Positions 1-7,909 of a stretch of 64,000 bases of DNA are shown here, in pieces; positions within the stretch are counted from its first letter, which is position 1; every line of letters starts with the position of its first letter. Origin of the DNA: Deltaproteobacteria bacterium (GTDB lineage Bacteria; Myxococcota; Kuafuiibacteriia; Kuafuiibacteriales; Kuafuiibacteriaceae). The notes below the pieces were generated by a model. The model saw only the letters and a list, made by a program, of their open reading frames with translations, ran no database searches and was not told where the DNA came from. The stretch lies in the NCBI GenBank assembly GCA_016703535.1, contig JADJBV010000001.1, positions 4,578,001-4,642,000 on the forward strand, written 5' to 3'. The translations under genes were made by a program, and so were the position numbers.

Positions 1-2
1 CT

Positions 3-608
3 TGTGTCCTCGACCAGGATCGAGATGGCTACGACGCGGTTTCGGCCGGAGGCGCCGACTGCGACGATCTGGACAGCCGAGTCCACCCCGGCGCCGCCGA
101 GGTCTGTGCCGACGGGATCGATCAGGACTGCCAAAGCGGCGACGTCAGCTGCGCCATGCTCGACCAAGACGCCGATGGCCACCCCGCGACAGAGTTGGGT
201 GGCGATGACTGCGACGACCAAGACGACAGCGTGCACCCGGGCGCGGCCGAGGTTTGTGGCGACGGCATCGACAGCAACTGCGACGGGCGGCCGGATGTCG
301 CCTGCACCGGCACTGAAGATCTCGACGACGACGGCTACTCTTTGTCTGGCGACGGCGACTGCAACGATCGGGACAGCCGGATCAACCCACAAGCGATCGA
401 GGTCTGTGGGGACGGGTTGGACAACGACTGTAGCGGCACCTCCGAAGACGGCTGCGCTCCCGTCGAGGCGGCCAAAGACACCTTGGGTTTCGTCAACGCC
501 CAGACCCCGAGCTGCGGTTGCCGGGCCGGGGCTGGTCAAGCCGAAGGTGGCGCCAGCGTGGGGCTACTGGGGCTGGGCCTTCTGATCCTCTCGAGGCGGC
601 GACGATGA
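3..608 (+). CDS. MopE-type metal-binding-repeat surface protein (5' end missing)
   Basis: The frame is open from the left edge, so only the last 201 residues are visible. They hold three tandem units of about 45-50 residues with the pattern DxDxDG...DCDD...HPGAxEVCGDGxDxDC, the putative metal-binding motif named after the Methylococcus copper protein MopE. The C-terminus has a Cys pair (PSCGC), a Gly-rich linker, one hydrophobic segment and a terminal RRRR, matching the MYXO-CTERM type of surface-sorting tail. An exported, cell-surface, Ca2+- or metal-binding protein is therefore likely; the ligand is not known. The stop overlaps the next start as ATGA, so the two genes are translationally coupled. 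Confidence 0.85.
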   Translation, partial: CVLDQDRDGYDAVSAGGADCDDLDSRVHPGAAEVCADGIDQDCQSGDVSCAMLDQDADGHPATELGGDDCDDQDDSVHPGAAEVCGDGIDSNCDGRPDVACTGTEDLDDDGYSLSGDGDCNDRDSRINPQAIEVCGDGLDNDCSGTSEDGCAPVEAAKDTLGFVNAQTPSCGCRAGAGQAEGGASVGLLGLGLLILSRRRR

Positions 609-1786
609 AACCGGCGACGTTCGTCTATGCGCTGGTGACCCTGAGTTTGCTCTTGGCTTCCGCCCCGCCCGCGGCCGCCCAGATCCCGGACTTCTGTTAC
701 GAGTTCAACGATCAGGACGGCGACCGCTACGTGTATGGCCGCACCGGCCTGGTCTGCCCCAGGGAAGACTGCAACGACAGCGACGCCAACATCCACCCGA
801 CCGCGACCGAAGTCTGCGGCGACGGCGTCGACCAAGATTGTGACGGGGCCGATCTCCCTTGCCCCGGCGCCGACGACGACCGGGACGGCTTTTTGGCGAC
901 CAGCGCCGGTGGTCAAGACTGTGACGACCACAACCCGGCGATCCACCCTGGCGCCACCGAGGTCTGCGGTGACGGACAAGACAATGACTGCGCGGGTGGG
1001 GACCAGGTCTGCGCCACCGACGCCGACCACGACGGCCATAGCAACACCACCGACTGCAACGACAACGAACCTTCGGTGCACCCTCACGCTTTGGAGTTGT
1101 GCGGTGACGGTGTCGATCAAGACTGCGCCGGCGGTGATCCGGCCTGTGTGGCCGACGCCGATGGCGACGGGGCCCTGGCGACGGCCATGGGCGGCGACGA
1201 CTGCGACGACTTCGATCGGGCCACCCACCCGGGCGCCGAAGAGCTCTGTGGCGACGGCCGGGACCAAAACTGCGACGGCAACGACGCGCCCTGCGCCGGA
1301 ACCGATCCGGACAACGACCACGACGGGCACCTGGCCCCGAACGCCGGCGGCGACGACTGCGACGACCGCTCGCCGGACATCCACCCCGGCGCGAACGAGG
1401 TCTGTGGCGATGGCCTGGATCAAGACTGCAACGGCCTCGATCTGAGCTGCACCGCCCAAAGTGGGGACGCCGACGGCGACGGGCGCCTGAGCCCCGAGGC
1501 CGGGGGCGACGACTGCGACGACGGCGACGCCGCCACCTACCCCGGCGCGCCCGAAGTTTGCGGCGACGGCCGGGACCAAAACTGCGACAACAACGACGCC
1601 ACCCCGGGGGCCTCATCCCTGTGTGAAACGTTGCCGACCACCAACGCCTCCTTCGAGGCCATCCGCGAACATTCGGTCGTCCGCCACAACAACACACCGA
1701 GCTCTTGCCAGTCGGTCGGGGGCGGTGGGAGCGCCGGCTTGTTCCTCTTGTTGGGGCTCCTCCGTCGGCGGGTGACCCAGCGGTGA
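605..1786 (+). CDS. MopE-type metal-binding-repeat protein with MYXO-CTERM-like tail
   Basis: 393 residues. The start ATG overlaps the upstream stop (ATGA) and is followed by a signal peptide, residues 1-25 ending APPAAAQ. Six tandem MopE-type repeats follow (about residues 30-345), each with a DxDxDG loop, DCDD, HPGA and EVCGDGxDxxC. After a spacer, the tail reads PSSC, Gly-rich linker, hydrophobic stretch, RRR, which is MYXO-CTERM-like. It is very acidic and Cys-rich, consistent with folding outside the cytoplasm. It is a paralogue of the upstream partial gene, suggesting local duplication. The stop overlaps the next GTG start (GTGA). Metal identity and function are not deducible from sequence. 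Confidence 0.88.
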   Translation: MKPATFVYALVTLSLLLASAPPAAAQIPDFCYEFNDQDGDRYVYGRTGLVCPREDCNDSDANIHPTATEVCGDGVDQDCDGADLPCPGADDDRDGFLATSAGGQDCDDHNPAIHPGATEVCGDGQDNDCAGGDQVCATDADHDGHSNTTDCNDNEPSVHPHALELCGDGVDQDCAGGDPACVADADGDGALATAMGGDDCDDFDRATHPGAEELCGDGRDQNCDGNDAPCAGTDPDNDHDGHLAPNAGGDDCDDRSPDIHPGANEVCGDGLDQDCNGLDLSCTAQSGDADGDGRLSPEAGGDDCDDGDAATYPGAPEVCGDGRDQNCDNNDATPGASSLCETLPTTNASFEAIREHSVVRHNNTPSSCQSVGGGGSAGLFLLLGLLRRRVTQR

Positions 1787-2361
1787 AGCCCCTCCTCTAC
1801 GGCGCCGCCGCGTTGGCGTGCTTCGCCTCGGCCTGCGACACCGCCGAAGAACTGCCACCGGCCGTGACCCACCTGGACCTGGGCTACTACCAATGCCAGG
1901 TGCAGCCGATCTTCGATCGGAGCTGCGCCTTCACCGCCTGTCACGGCGATCCGGGGCGGGCCCTCTTCACCTACTCGGCCTCGAAGCGTCGTTTGGTCGA
2001 GGAGGAGTTGATCGGCGAGCCCCTCACCGACAAGGAGCTCTGCGCCAACTACTACCGGGCTTCTGTCTTCGTCACGGCGGATCCAAAAGAGTCCCAGCTG
2101 ATCACCAAACCCGAAACCCTGGACGGCTACGCCAGCCAATACCACGCCGGAAACTACCTGTTCGGCGAAGGTGACCCCGAGGCCCTTTGCCTCGAGGCCT
2201 GGATGAAAGGCGCGAGCCAACCGACCGGCACCTCGACGCCTTCGGTGCCCTGCCGTCTCCCCTGGCGCACTCGCCCGGACGGCGCGGCCGGCGCGTGTGT
2301 CCCCCGAGGCATCGACTGCGATCAGGCGATCCGCGGGCCCGATCTGCCGGAGGGCAATTGA
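1783..2361 (+). CDS. Lipoprotein with cytochrome c-like CX4CH motif
   Basis: 192 residues. The GTG start overlaps the previous stop (GTGA). A short hydrophobic N-terminus ends in a lipobox-like FASAC, so it is probably a lipoprotein. Residues around 40-65 read CQVQPIFDRSC-AFTA-CHGD, a PIF..SC...CHG pattern typical of cytochrome-like domains in exported proteins of Planctomycetes and Myxococcota. The heme-type signature is unusual: C-AFTA-CH gives CX4CH rather than CX2CH, so heme attachment is uncertain. The following gene has a canonical CXXCH, which supports a redox or metal role for the operon. The stop overlaps the next start as TGATG. Confidence 0.75.
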   Translation: MKPLLYGAAALACFASACDTAEELPPAVTHLDLGYYQCQVQPIFDRSCAFTACHGDPGRALFTYSASKRRLVEEELIGEPLTDKELCANYYRASVFVTADPKESQLITKPETLDGYASQYHAGNYLFGEGDPEALCLEAWMKGASQPTGTSTPSVPCRLPWRTRPDGAAGACVPRGIDCDQAIRGPDLPEGN

Positions 2362-3191
2362 TGCGCAAGTTAACTTGCACTCTCCTGTTCGCCGTCGTCT
2401 CCGCGCCCGGGTTGGCCAGCGCCTATTCGGACACCATGAGCTTCGCCCGGGATCCCTCGGCCGACACCGCCGGGGGCGGCGGGGGCCTCTACTTCACGGG
2501 TTCGCCGCGACAACACGGCCTCGACTGCGCCGCCTGCCACGTCGAGCCCAGCGGCGAGGTGGGCCTGAGGCTCTCGGCCCTCCTCGACGGTGAAGAGGTG
2601 TCCCTCTTCAAGAACGGCTACCAACTCGGGCGCACCTACGAGATCGAGGTGGCCTTCGACGGTGACCTCCTCACACCCCAGGCCCCGTGCGGCGCCGAAA
2701 ACACCGAGGTCTGCGATCTCAACCTCTTCGCCTTGGAGATCCTCGACGAACGTGGTCAAGGGGGCGGGACCTTCTGCCCGACCGCGCCCCGCTCGGGCCC
2801 TGCCAGCGGCTGCGGCGCATGCCCCACCCTTCGGGCCCGGGGCACTTTGGCCGAGGCGGACTGTTCGGTGATCGTCTCCGATGGCTTCGATCCCGGCGCG
2901 GGTCAATGGCGCAACGGCGTCACGGCCTACAGCTTCTTTTGGACCGCACCCACCGACGACGTGGGGCCAGTGATGCTCTACGTGTCCGCGGTCGACGGGC
3001 ACGGCCAAGAGTCCGAGGGGGGCGAGCTCACCAGCCAACGTCACGACGCGGTGGTCACCGTTCAAGCGCCGATCCGCTCCCCGAGCCGGGACTTTCAGGA
3101 TCCGAGCAGCTGCCACGCCCTCGGCCGAGAACCCCCGTGGCCGATCGCTCTTTTGGCCTTGGTCGTTGGTCGACGCCGGCGAACCCGCTGA
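2361..3191 (+). CDS. Exported reeler/choice-of-anchor-V-like protein with CXXCH motif
   Basis: 276 residues. The start is coupled to the previous gene by TGATG. A signal peptide (residues 1-21, ending GLASA) is followed by CAACH (about residues 58-62), a canonical c-type heme motif. Then comes a segment GYQLGRTYEIEVAFDG resembling reelin-type or choice-of-anchor V domains, which often follow a CxxCH in bacterial surface proteins. The C-terminus (PSSC, then a hydrophobic stretch and RRRRTR) is MYXO-CTERM-like. This is the last gene of the four-gene surface operon; the next gene is on the opposite strand 29 bases away. One copy of the palindrome GCAAGNNNNCTTGC lies in codons 2-6. Confidence 0.78.
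   Translation: MRKLTCTLLFAVVSAPGLASAYSDTMSFARDPSADTAGGGGGLYFTGSPRQHGLDCAACHVEPSGEVGLRLSALLDGEEVSLFKNGYQLGRTYEIEVAFDGDLLTPQAPCGAENTEVCDLNLFALEILDERGQGGGTFCPTAPRSGPASGCGACPTLRARGTLAEADCSVIVSDGFDPGAGQWRNGVTAYSFFWTAPTDDVGPVMLYVSAVDGHGQESEGGELTSQRHDAVVTVQAPIRSPSRDFQDPSSCHALGREPPWPIALLALVVGRRRRTR
2365..2378. repeat. GCAAGNNNNCTTGC palindrome, spacer TTAA
   Basis: Perfect 5+5 bp palindrome in the signal-peptide codons R-K-L-T-C of the reeler-like gene. It is one of only two copies read in a different codon phase from the rest. Confidence 0.9.
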
Positions 3192-3220
3192 GAAGATCGG
3201 CCTCGGCCCCCGCCCCTTGA

Positions 3221-5035
3221 TCAGGCCGAGCCCAAAGCGCCGGGGCCTGCACCCAAGTTCGCAAAGGTCCAGCCCTTGCGAGCCCCGATCCGGAAGGTCG
3301 GCGCCTCGGTGGGAGCCTCGGTGGGTGAGGTCGGCGCGGCCTCGGGCTCCGGCGGAGCGGGCTGCAAGTTGTCTTGCACTTCTTGCTGGGTCGGCGTGGC
3401 CTCCCTGGCGCGAGTCTGCTTGGCCGGGGATGGCGGCTTGGCCGCGGGCTGAGCCGGTCGTTCCCAAAAAGGCCCCGTGGCGGTGGGCTCGGAGAACGCC
3501 CCTCGTGGGCCCGGGCCGTTGGGCCAGGTGGATTCAAGGAAGGTGCCCTTCGGGCCGGCCAGGTCACCGACGGCCGTCGCCTCCGTGGTGGACGCCGGCA
3601 ACCCTGCCTCATCCGCCAAAGAAGCCCTGCGCCCCGCCGGCTTTTGCGCCCGGGGGAGGATCTCGGTCGGGAGCGCGCGCATGATCTGCTCGCGAGCGTC
3701 CCGTTGCGCCATGGCCTTGAGGCTCTCGGCGATGTCGACCACGTCCCCTTCGTCGATCGGGCGGGTCAAGGCAGGGGCGCTCACCTCGGCGCCGCTGTGG
3801 ATCTCCCCAACCTGGGGGGTCGCGTCCCGGAGCGGGGGTGGCGTCGATCCGGTGGCGCTGGGCTGCGGCGGCTCCTTCGGGATGGCGCTCACCTCGACCT
3901 CCGGGAGGGTTGGCTCGGGGTCACGGGTTTTGGTCGGGGCCACATCCCCCACCGCGGACGACGCCGAACGCCCCGGCTCGAACAGCCTGGGGTTCAGGGT
4001 CTCGGCCAGCTCATCGACGCGGCGGCCAAGGCTGGAGCGCCGGAGCGCTTGGTCGAGCTCTGCCAAGGGCCGCAAGGCGGCTTGCAGTTCGCCACTCAGC
4101 TTGGCCACTCGCCCGAGCAAAGCCTGGCCTTGACCGCCGGCGCCCGCCAGGCCGTAGCTCCTGCCCACGGACCCGGCGGCCCCCAACACCAACAGCGCCG
4201 AGTCGACCACCGCCCCACCTCGGGCCGCGTCGCTGGCCGCGGGATCGATGGCCAGGACCGGCGCCCCGACCACCTGCAGCGCGACGTCCCCCAAAAACAC
4301 CGCGGCCTGCCCGAGGCGTGCGCCCTGTCCGGTACCGCCCGCGTAGTAGCGGCCGGCGACCTCAACCCCCTCCACGGCGGCGCGCCGGGCTTTGACCGCC
4401 CGCTTCCAGGCGCCGTCCACCGCGGCCCCCACCACCTGCTCTACGGGATCGGCGCTCTGAGAGAGGCCCTGATAGAAGGCTTCGGCGACGTCGACCGGCT
4501 CCTTGAGCTTCGCTCCCAGGAGAACGTTGACGCTCTTCAGGTGTTCGGTGTCCGCCCCTTTCAAGGGGTCGAGGCAAGCGTAACGTTTGGTGTCCAGGAT
4601 CCCTTGCCGCGCCAACCTCACGTCAGGATCGCTGAACAGCTCCTGAACGGCCTGGGCGGCGTCGGCGGATACCCAGCGCCGGAGCTCGGTTTGGTCCATG
4701 CGGGCGAGGTCTTCGAGGTCGAGCCCGTGGCGCTGCATCAAGGTGGCGACGGTCGTGGCGCCGAGCAGTTTGTGCTGAAGTGCTTGGACCTGCTCCTCGT
4801 GGACCACCTGGATGTTGTCGTAGTGGCCGACGATGGTCAGCGCCGCCGTGACCGGGTTGAGGAGATCGAGCGCACGTTGAGGCGTCTCGGCGACCTTCGC
4901 CCGCTCCAGCTCGTTCGAGGCCCACCTCACCTTGGCCGCCAGGGCCTGGACGAGCTTGATCTGAAACTGAGTGAGGAGCTCCGTTTTCGATTTCGGGGGC
5001 GAGGTGCGTTCAGCGCGACGGATGGGATCAGCCAT
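3221..5035 (-). CDS. Uncharacterised 604-residue protein with hydrophobic centre and low-complexity C-terminus
   Basis: No family recognised. The first 200 residues are predicted helical and charged (ATG start, no signal peptide). Residues about 220-310 are Ala/Gly-rich and hydrophobic (QAAVFLGDVALQVVGAPVLA, ALLVLGAAGSVG), the kind of segment seen in pore-forming or polymorphic-toxin-like proteins. Residues about 350-600 are Pro/Thr/Glu-rich and probably disordered. A long open frame on the opposite strand has the biased composition of a GC-rich shadow and was rejected. Two GCAAGNNNNCTTGC palindromes lie inside. It could be a secreted or structural protein, but nothing decides this. Confidence 0.65.
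   Translation of the reverse strand: MADPIRRAERTSPPKSKTELLTQFQIKLVQALAAKVRWASNELERAKVAETPQRALDLLNPVTAALTIVGHYDNIQVVHEEQVQALQHKLLGATTVATLMQRHGLDLEDLARMDQTELRRWVSADAAQAVQELFSDPDVRLARQGILDTKRYACLDPLKGADTEHLKSVNVLLGAKLKEPVDVAEAFYQGLSQSADPVEQVVGAAVDGAWKRAVKARRAAVEGVEVAGRYYAGGTGQGARLGQAAVFLGDVALQVVGAPVLAIDPAASDAARGGAVVDSALLVLGAAGSVGRSYGLAGAGGQGQALLGRVAKLSGELQAALRPLAELDQALRRSSLGRRVDELAETLNPRLFEPGRSASSAVGDVAPTKTRDPEPTLPEVEVSAIPKEPPQPSATGSTPPPLRDATPQVGEIHSGAEVSAPALTRPIDEGDVVDIAESLKAMAQRDAREQIMRALPTEILPRAQKPAGRRASLADEAGLPASTTEATAVGDLAGPKGTFLESTWPNGPGPRGAFSEPTATGPFWERPAQPAAKPPSPAKQTRAREATPTQQEVQDNLQPAPPEPEAAPTSPTEAPTEAPTFRIGARKGWTFANLGAGPGALGSA
3364..3377. repeat. GCAAGNNNNCTTGC palindrome, spacer TTGT
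   Basis: Inside the 604-residue minus-strand gene, where it encodes V-Q-D-N-L-Q. Confidence 0.9.
4072..4085. repeat. GCAAGNNNNCTTGC palindrome, spacer GCGG
   Basis: Inside the same minus-strand gene, encoding L-Q-A-A-L-R. Confidence 0.9.
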
Positions 5036-5139
5036 GCCTCGCGTTTTGCAGCCGTCGTGCCGCCCTGGGGCCCGGGGCCGGTCCTTTGAGATCGCGCGGT
5101 CTTAGGCGATTTCGTCCGGGGACGCCCCGCGTTTTGTCC

Positions 5140-5154
5140 GTCCGGGCGCCGGAC
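5140..5154. repeat. Inverted repeat GTCCGG-GCG-CCGGAC
   Basis: A perfect 6-bp stem with a 3-nt loop, abutting the tandem decamers between two minus-strand genes. There is no T-tract. It could act as a terminator or in the 5' leader of the 604-residue gene. Confidence 0.6.
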
Positions 5155-5196
5155 GAATCCGGACGAATCCGGACGAATCCGGACGAATCCGGACGA
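5151..5196. repeat. Tandem decamer (GGACGAATCC) x4 plus partial fifth copy
   Basis: Four identical head-to-tail copies of a 10-bp unit at 5151-5190, then GGACGA. They occupy the gap between the stop of the lipoprotein-like gene (5197) and the start of the 604-residue gene (5035), both minus strand, so they lie in an intergenic or leader region. Confidence 0.95.
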
Positions 5197-6360
5197 TCAG
5201 AGGCGCTTCAAGATCACGTGTTCGACCCCCAGCTCGGCGGCCACCGAGGCGGTCATGGTGGCCCGCAGGCTGGCCTCCAGGGGCAAGGGCCCGAACAAGC
5301 GGGGCAGATCCGCGGCCTTCTTTTGGCACTCGGCCTGTTGGGCCGCCCGATCGGCCAAAGGGCTGGGCGTACGAAAGATCGCCGCCGACAACCAGAGGTG
5401 ACCTCGTTCGGGCGTGGCTTGGGCGCAGGCGTACCAATAGGCGTCGCCGCCCGGCTCACGTTTGCGATTCCAGATCCCGAGGGGCGCCAAACGCCGGACC
5501 TCTTTTTTGGCCTTCATCGCCCGGACCCAGGCCCACGCCAGATCTTCTTGATCGGCGTCGGCGCCCTCCAGCCAAGCCCCGAAGAAGCTGCGATCCATGG
5601 CCAAACTCGCTCGCTCCAGCTCGAGGGCCCCTTGGGCGGTGGCGCCGGCCAACAACGTCACGTCGGTCGAACCTCGGAGCGCCGCCAACACCGCGGTCAA
5701 CCGTTGAGCGGCGTGGATCAACTGCAACTCGGCTTGCGCGTAGTTGACCGCGTCCGGCACCAAAGGCTGGCTCATCTTTCGCCAGTCGTCGTCCTGCAGA
5801 AACTGGGTGGTCATCCCGCGCAACAGCCCCGCCCGAAAAGCCCGGGGTTCGGTGGGATCGGCGGCCCGCTCCATGTATGGCGCCAAGGCGACGGTGCTGG
5901 AGCCGATCAAGAACGGCGCCTCGTCGAGGCAGGCCTCGACCTCCCAACTCCGCTCCGCGTCCAAGGCGGCCTGCCGGGCCCGCTCCAGGCAAAGTTCGGC
6001 GGCCTCGGTGGCCTCTTCAGGGTTTTTCTTGACCAAACCCCGGTAACGAGCCCGGTGGATGGAGCAGGTCTGGAGCTCGCTGACCCAGCCTTTGGCCTGC
6101 CACTCTTCGATCAGCGGGAGGAAGCGGGGATCGTCGGCGAGGTCCAAGAAATGGGTGAGCACCGTGCGCTCTGGGTTGTCCTGCGGGAAGGCCGGGACCG
6201 AGTCGGCGGCCTCCTCCATGAGGGCCGGAAAGGCCTTCACATCACGCCGCAAGACAGCTTGCCGAGCCCGATAACCAAGGCCGTCTTCGTAGCCCGTCAC
6301 GCAGGCCAAGTTGACCAGCAGGAGGCCGAAGAGCAGCGTTTTTCCTTGGTGGGTCACCAT
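5197..6360 (-). CDS. Uncharacterised lipoprotein-like protein
   Basis: 387 residues from the ATG at 6360, chosen because it opens a hydrophobic N-terminus (KTLLFGLLLVNLAC) with a Cys in lipobox-like position. The frame extends 51 codons further upstream but would then overlap the icd promoter region. The mature part is helical and rich in Ala/Glu and Trp, with no recognised domain; TPR- or Sel1-like packing is possible. It is divergent from icd across about 100 bp. Probably a periplasmic or outer-membrane lipoprotein of unknown role. Confidence 0.65.
   Translation of the reverse strand: MVTHQGKTLLFGLLLVNLACVTGYEDGLGYRARQAVLRRDVKAFPALMEEAADSVPAFPQDNPERTVLTHFLDLADDPRFLPLIEEWQAKGWVSELQTCSIHRARYRGLVKKNPEEATEAAELCLERARQAALDAERSWEVEACLDEAPFLIGSSTVALAPYMERAADPTEPRAFRAGLLRGMTTQFLQDDDWRKMSQPLVPDAVNYAQAELQLIHAAQRLTAVLAALRGSTDVTLLAGATAQGALELERASLAMDRSFFGAWLEGADADQEDLAWAWVRAMKAKKEVRRLAPLGIWNRKREPGGDAYWYACAQATPERGHLWLSAAIFRTPSPLADRAAQQAECQKKAADLPRLFGPLPLEASLRATMTASVAAELGVEHVILKRL
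6249..6262. repeat. GCAAGNNNNCTTGC palindrome, spacer ACAG
   Basis: Near the N-terminus of the lipoprotein-like gene, encoding R-Q-A-V-L-R. Confidence 0.9.
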
Positions 6361-6463
6361 CGCCGAACCGGTCCAGCTAGCACATCCCGTTCCTAAATAC
6401 AGCACCAATAACGCCATCTTTTGGGTTGCAAGATCCGGTGAGATTGATAGATCGCAACGCGCG

Positions 6464-7777
6464 ATGGGGAAGTATCTGAAGATCAACCCTCCCAAGCGTG
6501 GCTCGAAGATCACAGTCGCGAAGAATGGTCAGCTTCAGGTGCCCGACGACCCGATCGTCCCGTTCATCCAAGGTGAAGGCCTCGGCGCCCAGATGTGGAA
6601 GCCGGTGCAAGACGTGTTCGACCTGGCGGTGGAGCGTTGTTACGCCAACGCCAAGCGCCTCGAGTGGCTCGAGGTCTACGCCGGTCAAAAGGGCGACATC
6701 CTCTACGGGCCCAACAACCAGCTCCCCGAAGACACGGTGCGAGCCATCCAGGAATACAAGGTCTGCATCAAGGGGCCGCTGACTACGCCGGTCGGCGCCC
6801 AGATCAGCCTCGACGCCTCGTTGCGTGAGCGCCTCGACCTGTTCGCGCACGTGCAGCCCATCCGCTACTTGGACGGTGCACCTTCGCCGCTGAAGAACCC
6901 GCACAACGTCGACGTGTTGGTGTTCCGCGAGTTCACCGAAGACGTCTACCAAGAGATCGAGTGGAAGAAGGGCTCGCCCGAGGCGAAGCAGCTGATCAAC
7001 TTCCTCAACGAAGACCTGGCCAAGAAGCTCAACAAGCAGGTGCGCCCCGACTCGTCGGTGGGCATCAAGCCGATCAGCGCCACCGCCACCAAGCGGCTGA
7101 TCCGTTTGGCCATCGAGTTCGCGCTCAAGCACAAGCGCAAGTCGGTCACCTTGGTGCACAGCCTGATGCGGCACACCGAAGGTTTCTTCCGGGACTGGGG
7201 CTACGAGCTGACCCGCAAGGAGTTCGCCGAGTACTGCGTGACCGAACAAGAGGTCCTGGAGAACCACGGCGGCGAGGTGCCTCGCGGCCGCCTGTTGGTG
7301 AAGGATCGCCCGGCGCACCAGCTCTTTCAAGAGATGTTGCTCCACCCCGAGGAGTTCGACGTCCTGGCCACCACCAACCAGAACGGCCACTACCTGGAGA
7401 GCTTGGCCTTGGCGGCGGTCGGCGAAACCGGCATGGCACCCAACGCTTACGTCGGGGCCAAGGCGGCCATCTTCGAGGCCTCGGCGGCCGGCCCCCGGAC
7501 CGAAAAGGAAGGTGCGGCCGAACTCAACCCAACCTCGGTGTTGCTGTGCGGCGTGATGTTGTTCGATCACCTCGGCTGGAAAGACTCGGCCGAGTTGGTG
7601 ACCCACTCCTTGATCAAGACCCTCTCGGACCGGCGCGCCGGGGCCGACGGGGCCCGAGCCATGGAGACCATCAACACCGGGGCCTTCTGCGAGCAGATCA
7701 TCGAGAACTTCGAGGAAGTGCGGAAGTCCCGGGTGCGCCAGGCCATGAAGCGCACCCCCTCCAACGCCCACGCCTGA
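6464..7777 (+). CDS. icd: Isocitrate dehydrogenase (NADP-type)
   Basis: 437 residues; E. coli Icd has 416. It catalyses oxidative decarboxylation of isocitrate to 2-oxoglutarate in the TCA cycle, in the cytoplasm. Family landmarks are visible: IQGEGLG near the N-terminus, KGPLTTPVG at 103-111, QPIRYLDGAPSPLKNP at 131-146, and FREFTEDVYQEIEW. Start ATG was chosen because the frame upstream has no homology-like sequence. The substrate loop is atypical: E. coli has GGIRSLN around Ser113/Asn115, here it is AQISLD, one residue shorter and with Asp for Asn. Regulation by an AceK-type kinase therefore looks unlikely. mdh follows 132 bp downstream on the same strand. Confidence 0.95.
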   Translation: MGKYLKINPPKRGSKITVAKNGQLQVPDDPIVPFIQGEGLGAQMWKPVQDVFDLAVERCYANAKRLEWLEVYAGQKGDILYGPNNQLPEDTVRAIQEYKVCIKGPLTTPVGAQISLDASLRERLDLFAHVQPIRYLDGAPSPLKNPHNVDVLVFREFTEDVYQEIEWKKGSPEAKQLINFLNEDLAKKLNKQVRPDSSVGIKPISATATKRLIRLAIEFALKHKRKSVTLVHSLMRHTEGFFRDWGYELTRKEFAEYCVTEQEVLENHGGEVPRGRLLVKDRPAHQLFQEMLLHPEEFDVLATTNQNGHYLESLALAAVGETGMAPNAYVGAKAAIFEASAAGPRTEKEGAAELNPTSVLLCGVMLFDHLGWKDSAELVTHSLIKTLSDRRAGADGARAMETINTGAFCEQIIENFEEVRKSRVRQAMKRTPSNAHA

Positions 7778-7909
7778 GCGGTCTTCCCCCCGGTCCCTCC
7801 CGCTGGCCAGACCCCGCCGCGATCGCCCCATCCCGCTGAAAATCCGGGCTTTTTTGGGGCCGCGGAATCACTTGCCCCCCACCTGGTTCGGCACTACGTA
7901 GCGGCCACT

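Noticed and set aside
3374..5089. 571-codon plus-strand frame opposite the 604-residue gene
   Set aside because: No recognisable motif and shadow-like composition; the minus-strand frame is more protein-like.
5151..5196. Decamer array as a CRISPR
   Set aside because: Units are 10 bp and contiguous without spacers; no cas genes.
7836..7856. Possible intrinsic terminator after icd (CCCG...CGGGCTTTTTT)
   Set aside because: Only a 4-bp stem with a 9-nt loop; too weak to call despite the T-run.
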